DNA of 64,000 nt. Origin: Eleginops maclovinus. Lineage: Eukaryota; Chordata; Actinopteri; Perciformes; Eleginopidae. A model generated the notes under the pieces. It worked only from the letters and a program-made list of their open reading frames with translations, searched no databases and had not been told where the DNA came from. Shown here piece after piece: positions 21,213 through 64,000 of this stretch. Every line of letters begins with the position of its first letter. Position 1 is the stretch's first letter. Position numbers and translations under genes: made by a program. The stretch covers positions 18,254,600-18,318,599 of the forward strand of contig NC_086370.1 in NCBI RefSeq assembly GCF_036324505.1, given 5' to 3'.

Positions 21213-21810
21213 TCAGGATCCTGGCTGACCCAGGGTCTCTGAACGTCCCCTGATCGGGCTCCTCCAGGCTGGCGTTTGAGCCCCGCGGATCCCCGAGAGG
21301 CTCCGATGCTCTGCGAGGCTGAAGCAGTGAAGTGCGACATAGACTTGGAGACTGAACCTGGGGTCCAGCGTTAAAGCAGGGAGGCCTCTAGACGGAGGGG
21401 GCAGCTGCTTGGTCCGGTTAGCCAGGGGTCCTAAGGAGCCCGGCTTTAGAGAGGCGAAGCCACCAGTGCCCCCTGGCTTGAGTGCGGGAAGAGACACGCG
21501 CTTGTGAAGGCGAGGGGGCTGCAGCATGCGAGGGCTAGAGGAACCAGCAGATTTAGGAGACACGGAGCTCTGCTGTATCGCAGCGGGTGCTCCCCCTCCA
21601 CGCTGTGCTGCAGACTGAGCTTCTGATGCTGCACTGTCGCTGGCAGCGACTCCCTGTGGAGCTGCAGGACATGGGTGGCGTAGGTGGGTGCTGAGGAGAC
21701 GAGTCAGCCCGTTGGGGTCTGCTTGCCCAGACTCATCTGCCATAAGGTCATCAAGGGGACGACAAACATCTCTATGCATTCCTTCTTCCTCTGATCTACT
21801 TCTTGTGAAG

Positions 21811-57705
<35,895 letters not shown>

Positions 57706-60700
57706 TAGATGCCAAAAAAGGCATGGAGGGACATGGAATCACACACAACTGGGGAAATAATACACAAAAAGAAGATTAGACTTCAGTGTGCAGGATTAAA
57801 CTTTGCACACTCACAAGTGGTTAAAATCGTACCAAAGATGACAATAAATCACCGCTATGAAAGGTTCCATTATAGATCGAGTGAAATAAAGGTAAAATGT
57901 AGTTGAAAATCCTACTTTAGCAAACTCAGTCAGACACTCAACACACACACACACTGACCATATGCCCTGAGCAACAACACTAAGGGTAGCTGTGTCCACC
58001 TGCTGCCTTGGTTGCATGTCTGTCTCCTTTCCAAAGATCGCTGACTGTGAGGAGCATTAGGGATTAATCCGGCAAAGCTTACAGGATGACTTGAGGCTTT
58101 GTTACGGCAATTCTGGCTTTATACTTTCCCGTGGTCATATGAGAGGCTAAATTAATCTGACTATGCACGTACACAGTACATTCACACACATGGAAAAATC
58201 ACATGTCTCTACTTTGAACTATGCATGAAGCAGTCTTGACTATTAAAGGCAGGAAACAAAAATGTATGAACCTAAATCCATAGCAGGGAACAGAGTATTG
58301 TGTTTATTATTATGGAATCTCCCAAAATGTATGGGTACATTAAGACAGTTAATAGAATAATGAGCTTTAACTTTTGTTTCACTGATGACATGACCTGGAG
58401 CTGGCACCGGTTTTGGAGGATATGGCGCCGACATGCCTGGCCAACAAAAGAATGGGCAAACGGATATACACCGCCTGGGGGACAAGGGGGAAACCAGTGT
58501 TGGGAAGGTAGCCAGCGACCTTTGAATACTGAATGGAGGACGTACAGCATGTAAGCCAATGGAGGGAGAACTTAGTGCCGTTTCCTGCTACTCCTCATTA
58601 AATTCATTCATTTCCAATCAGCCATGAGACAAGTGTACATGTGTTGGTTGTGCACCTGCGTGTTGCATCCATCTGGCTAGTGCTGGAAGACTATGAATTG
58701 GAAAGTTGCTGAAATCCAGATGGCTGGTGCGGTTAACAGAAAGTGATCCATCTGCATGAAGGAGCAAAGCAGTGACTAAAAAACGGTCTGTAGACGGTTG
58801 CCCCAGATACAAAGTAAATGTATTTTTTAGAATTACAGGCTGTTTTTTTATCAACATTAGATCAAGCAGTGTAGAGAGCTTTGACAAACTGGCACAAAGA
58901 CCCAAAGGCAGATACTGGGGCAATAATCCACTCAACTTTTAAAATGGTGGGGGAGGGGTGTTGTGTGAAAATGCGGGACTCGTATTCTGAAAAAAAAAAA
59001 ACTCCACATACCCTGCTGCCCCACATTCCCATGCACCGACACACACATCTACAATCAAAGAGACACACTGAAAACAACTACAGAAGTCAGGCTATGCCAC
59101 CATCCTAATCTGCGTCATAAACACACTTCGACATGAAAACACAGTTTGCACACATAATCAGGTCAGCATGCGCAAGCAGGGCAACCCAAAGCCTCTTTGC
59201 CCCGGGGTGGGGGTGGTGATTGTGTGTGTCTATGTGTGTTTAATGGGTAGCAATTAGATTAGAGGTCTCGCCTGTATGAATGGCCCAGAACCTCTCAAGT
59301 TTCATTCACATCCAGCGTGTCCGATCACCCTAATAAACAGCAAATCCACCACGCTGCTGTGGCAAATGTGTTTTCATCTGGGTCATCTCACTTGTCACCC
59401 AGACATTGGAAGATACCCGTTGGCAGTGCTGGTGTTTTCTTTGATGTTTTTTATATGAATAGTATGAATAAGTAGTTGTAAAGAAATTCCACATCCACAG
59501 TTTCTACTCTTGTGATATTATAGTTCAGTTGTAATTCATGGGATGTTGAGTAAACAAGGAGGTATGATAGTCCAATGTTAAGTATGTATTTGAGTATTTT
59601 CATAACAAACACTTACAAGCTTGTTTTTGCTTAAATTAACGCTTTTACACTAAGATGATTATATGAATCAGCTATATTCAAAATCAGAAAATAAGCCCAA
59701 AGTATCAAACCAAATTTCAGCAAATGACTGGATCTGTTTCCCAGTGCTATGGACCAAATATGATTGATACTCAGTCCTTTTTTCCAGTACTATTACAAGG
59801 ACACAGGCTTGCTCACGAGGAGCATAAATAATAAAAAAACAACAACATCCAAACTGCCTGACACACATTCTAAGGTAGGGCAGTAAACCTTGCAGGCCAT
59901 CTGTCATACGCTTATATGTGATGACCTGCCCCTCCCCCCCAGAAAATAGTATTGTAAATAAATATCCCGGAGCTTCACTAACATCCAAGTATCAAGGCCA
60001 ACAATATGCCTCTTGTGGCTCCGCACTGCATATGAAACAACACCTGAAACCTTGACGGTGTGATGGGATGAATAATGTAAAGGAAAGCCACAAAAGCCTA
60101 CCTAAAGTCAGGTTAAAAATCATACTAAAAGCAAAGTATGTACACTGGAATTAAACACTCCCAACACGCTCAAATGCTGTTGATTTTAACCTGACACTGA
60201 GGTCTGAAGGGATTGTTTCAATAATTAAGTGTATCTTTGTTGCAGGCCTTTTTACTGCTTTATCTTGATGTCTCAAAATATTTGCTTTATACATTTGGTC
60301 TGAGTATGAAATCGATGAACGGATTAGATTAAAAGCCAATGTCACCGAGTGCATGAACGATTTCATCATGATTTCACTTTCAATCCGGAGAATAATAATG
60401 CAGGGTGTGTAACTAAAGACTGCAAGCAGCAGAGGGAGTGGAAGGGATTACAAAGAGAAAAAGGGAATGGACAGAGGTAGACAGATGCTGGTAAATAAAG
60501 TGAGAATGGGAGAGGCAGTCAAACAAGACTTCAGGCAGGCTTTTCCCACAGAGAGATCTTTTGCTAGACCTGCAACTTGGCATCTCAGCAGTGATCCCTG
60601 TACGAGAATAAGAAAAAAAGTGAGTTGACATCTTTTCTTACTCTCTGTCGTACAGGGAATGGGAGTTTTCTCTCTGTCTGCCAGTGAGGATGTTTGGCCT

Positions 60701-61111
60701 TACTTCATTTCCGACTCAGAGGACAGCCAGACAGAAACCACCTGGCAGAGATCCGGGAAGGCTGAAAAATCAGGTTGTTCATTACTCCTCTAGCAAAGCT
60801 TTCACTTTTGAACTGCTCACACACTACAGAGATTCAATCTTCAGGAGTAACAGGATGGATGCAGATAGAATGCGACAGGCCAGGGGGCTATGATCTATTG
60901 GGTCATTGGGGCTACGCATGAATGGAGGTGCTCTACTACACAGTAAATCCCCCAATGCTGCAGTGGATCCCCATCTCACAAAGCGCATAGTTCCCGATCA
61001 TTAAAAAGTGTCAGCCCCATCTCTCAAAACCAGAATGTCAGACTACATCATTCCTCTCTTACCTCACCTTCATTCAATTTTGAGAGATTGATAAGGGGGA
61101 AAATTTTATTT
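57706..61111. other. Region upstream of the ccser2 start codon
   Basis: Presumably 5' UTR and upstream intron or intergenic sequence. A small hairpin atgcc..ggcat sits at 57709-57724, just before the start codon. No acceptor adjacent to the ATG could be chosen with confidence and no CpG-rich promoter was seen. No other gene recognised. Confidence 0.45.
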
Positions 61112-61158
61112 TCGATTATTCTATATCCATTTTTTAAAAATGGATATAGAATAATCGA
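61112..61158. repeat. 47-bp palindrome, 23-bp perfect arms
   Basis: Left arm starts tcgattattctatatcc and the right arm is its exact reverse complement, with one unpaired base at 61135. All 23 pairs match by eye. The arms are AT-rich. It could form a cruciform in DNA or a hairpin in RNA. No target duplication or transposon motif is evident. Confidence 0.92.
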
Positions 61159-64000
61159 TGAAGTCAGTATATAGAAAGAAAATGCTCTTTTCAGAAGTAT
61201 TTTCAAAAGAAAAGAGTCAATAATATCAAAATATGCAAATGCAACTTCACATGTGGCTAACAGCCTTTGTCCCTTACTAGTGTTATTGCATATCAGCTGT
61301 TATTCACTTATATACACTCTGTCTCACTGCATTATTAAACCACTTTCCAAAGCCGGGGATCACTTTTTGTTATTTTTTTTAATGCATTCCCTTGCTATCA
61401 TCGCACTATTAGCTCTTAAATTCATTCAAATGCAGTAAGAAAAACCACTTTGAGAGAATTGATCAACAAAAAAAAAGTTAGCTATTGTTGTACAAATGGA
61501 ATAATGTATATATAGTAGATTTGAAAACAGTGTTTAAACTGATCTTACATGAAAACTAGCTTTGAATGTCATCTACTAACAATTTCCTGAGGGAAACCCT
61601 GAAAGTATATGTCTTTAACACCTTCCTGCAACAACATTATTGGTGTGCAAAGTTATACAATCTTAAGACATTACTGGCCCTTACTTTCTCTGCCATAAAT
61701 AAGAATGTTATGTCAACCATGAGCTTGTAAAAATGAAAGGTTCTACTCAGACTTGAAACATTTCCTGTGTAAGGTAATGGTAGCGTAGAGCATCCTTAGT
61801 ACAAGAGCAGTGTTTGCAACTGTAGAAACTAAAAAGTAGCTTCAGAAACACTAAAGAGCTTCTCTTGTGTAGAAAGAAATGGATATAACTGAGCAATTCA
61901 AGACAACAAAGACTGCTGTCAAGCTTCATAATGAAGATAACTGAAGAAGAGGAGATGCAGAAGGGACAGCTTGGAGGAAAGGACAGGGAGGATGGATGGA
62001 GTGGCCACACTAGACACACAGACACACATATCAGTCACACCAGTTAAAAAACATATCTGATATGTTGGACGAATGGTATCTAATTCATAGTCTCTGATGA
62101 AAGAATGACTAATAATTATACGCTGACAATTAACTGCAGCCCAAATGACTTTTTCACCTCCTACTGACACTCAACCAAAGTTCAGTTTCATTTACATATA
62201 TTGACAGAGTTCAGTGTCCCAGTGGAGTAATAACTAGGCCAGTCATCTGGACCGAGCAGTAGTGGGCCTATGCTCTGTCCCAGAAGAGATTAACAGAGTG
62301 CCATTAGAGCAAGCTAATAGAATGAGACAGGGATGAAAGCAACACTGACGCAAGGCTAATGTGTATTGAGTGAAAGCAATAGTAGGCTGAGCTGCACTGA
62401 TGCTACTTGATGCTAATCCAATGAGACAGCATAGAGGGTTTGGTAATGCTGTTTACTAACTGGGGTAGATCGAATGACAGAGACCAACAGAGGAAAGACG
62501 TGGATAAGTTAAGGTGTGGCAACCTGCAACATTCACAACTACAGTGTGTGCATGTTGGAGTACACTGAAGATACCACAAGAACAGACACAACATCACAAT
62601 AGTTTTTTGCTCATCATGTAACACAGAAAAGTGAAATAGAGAACTGTACCTTAACTGATAGATCTTATCTTCCAATCATGTTCATCCCAGAGTGAATCAT
62701 TAAGACAAGAGCTACACCCTGCCAAGTCACTGCACTCTGTTTCCTCATCATCTAATCTGAAAGGAAGGCAGCGCCCAGAAGACAGAAGAGCGCAAGAACA
62801 GGAAGACACTCTTCAGAGGTCGGTCTGTCTGCCGCCCTGCTCTCTCCTTGCATGTGAGCCTGTGTGTGTTGTGTGTGGTGTGTGGCGGTGGGTGTGTGGG
62901 TGGAGAGAACAGAGCATTTTATGGGTGCGTTTAATATTTGATAGGGCATCTTTCAGGAGCCCCACCCAGTGTGCTGCAAGAGTAGAGAAGTAGTGAGGAG
63001 AAATTATGTTTTGGGGAAACTAAACTAAAAGAGGAGAATAAAAACATAACAAAGATGTGTTGTCAGTACAACAGAGATGAACTGTAGCAGGAAGCAATCT
63101 GATCAATTATCTACAATATGGTACAAAGTCTAAAGACTAATATAGTCCCAAGAACCAAAACATTTGAATGACAATCTTGAGAGCTAACTGTCAGTTTGCA
63201 TGCTGCTGCCCTTTAATGTCATTGGATCACCAGAGGGGATAATAAAGGGAAACTGATCCAGCCCAGCAGCACTCAGCTGCACATTAAGTGACTCCAGTAA
63301 AAAGGAATTTGTTGTGGTTCTCGTAAAGATTCAATACGAGTTCAATTTCCCATACTCATTTCATGGTTGACAGCATACTGGTCCCACTCAGTCAACCATT
63401 TTCAGCTAAGTGCTAGCTGTAAAACCGTACAAGCATTGCCAGCTCCTTAATATCTACTGTTTATAACCCACAGGCTGTGATTAATCACAACAGAGTCCGA
63501 TTCCACATGCCATCAGCAGCAATAAAACAAAAGGGTTTCAAATTACTTCAAAGTCAGCCTTTTAAACATTTACGGCCTTAAATTGGTGTTGGATTTTGTT
63601 TCTACCATATGACACCTGAATGTTGGTAACAACATTTTTCCCTGTGGGAAAAAGTTCATAACTAAGATAGTGAGGAAGAATGTTTTCACCAAAATGAGTC
63701 AAACTGACTAGTCACGACACATATCACCCTGAAAAGTCCTCATCATCCACCCTGACTCATACATAAGAATAACTCTGCTGCTGCCTTCTTTGTGAGGTGT
63801 GATGCTGAGCAGCAGTAGTGCAGGCAGGACTTGTTATGATCTAATTACCTTCACTGTTAGAGCTGCCCAGATGTCCACACACCCATCACTGTAATCACAT
63901 TCCTCCTCTCACCACTCCTCTCCCTGCTTCATCGTTGGGTTTTAAGTGTATGTGCACGTCATGAAGAGACAGGCGTGCGGGTATCTTTTCCCTCTCCCAT
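61159..64000. other. Right-edge non-coding stretch
   Basis: AT-rich sequence with short CA/GT patches (for example 62863-62898). No gene, RNA or transposon recognised. Confidence 0.45.

Overview
This 64 kb window looks like nuclear DNA of a teleost fish, probably a spiny-rayed (percomorph-like) species. The evidence is split, intron-rich vertebrate coding exons, abundant CA/GT and GATA microsatellites, and a fish-type repeat load: Tc1/mariner, hAT elements and MITEs, an L1-like LINE and a retrovirus. There are no bacterial-style operons, no CRISPR array and no rRNA. No tRNA gene was recognised by eye.

The main host gene is ccser2 (coiled-coil serine-rich protein 2) on the minus strand, from 57705 down to about 20.4 kb. 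Ten coding exons can be placed base by base. Their splice phases all fit and together give an 849-residue protein, close to the human length of about 834 that I recall. Its last exon can be read in two frames. Including the 85-bp exon 9 (26177-26261) gives a short tail that resembles the end of human CCSER2. Skipping exon 9 keeps a different frame open for 229 codons and gives a predicted 1020-residue protein. The nine introns hold an internally deleted L1-like LINE (about 42.0-45.06 kb), a deleted Tc1 element (36.46-37.0 kb), an L2-like tail and several long microsatellites, one of which lies about 10 bases from a splice donor.

The left 17 kb is a repeat-rich region downstream of ccser2. It holds a 24-bp minisatellite (0.97-1.38 kb), a small hAT MITE, and a young endogenous retrovirus (2533-9017, minus strand) nested in an older dispersed repeat. 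The provirus has two 636-bp LTRs that I read as differing at one base, a 4-bp target duplication, a tRNA-Trp-type primer site, a full-length env frame, and a pol frame reduced to the RT end, RNase H and integrase. gag, protease and the RT catalytic region are absent. To its right are a frameshifted coiled-coil fragment, three exons of a broken gene resembling the fish SAMD3-like family (minus strand, 10.2-13.0 kb), a MITE, a hAT transposase copy with one in-frame stop, and a duplicated CA-repeat tract.

The right end (57.7-64 kb) lies upstream of the ccser2 start codon. I found no coding sequence there, but it contains a near-perfect 47-bp palindrome at 61112-61158. All calls come from reading the sequence; family names rest on remembered motifs and were not confirmed by database search.
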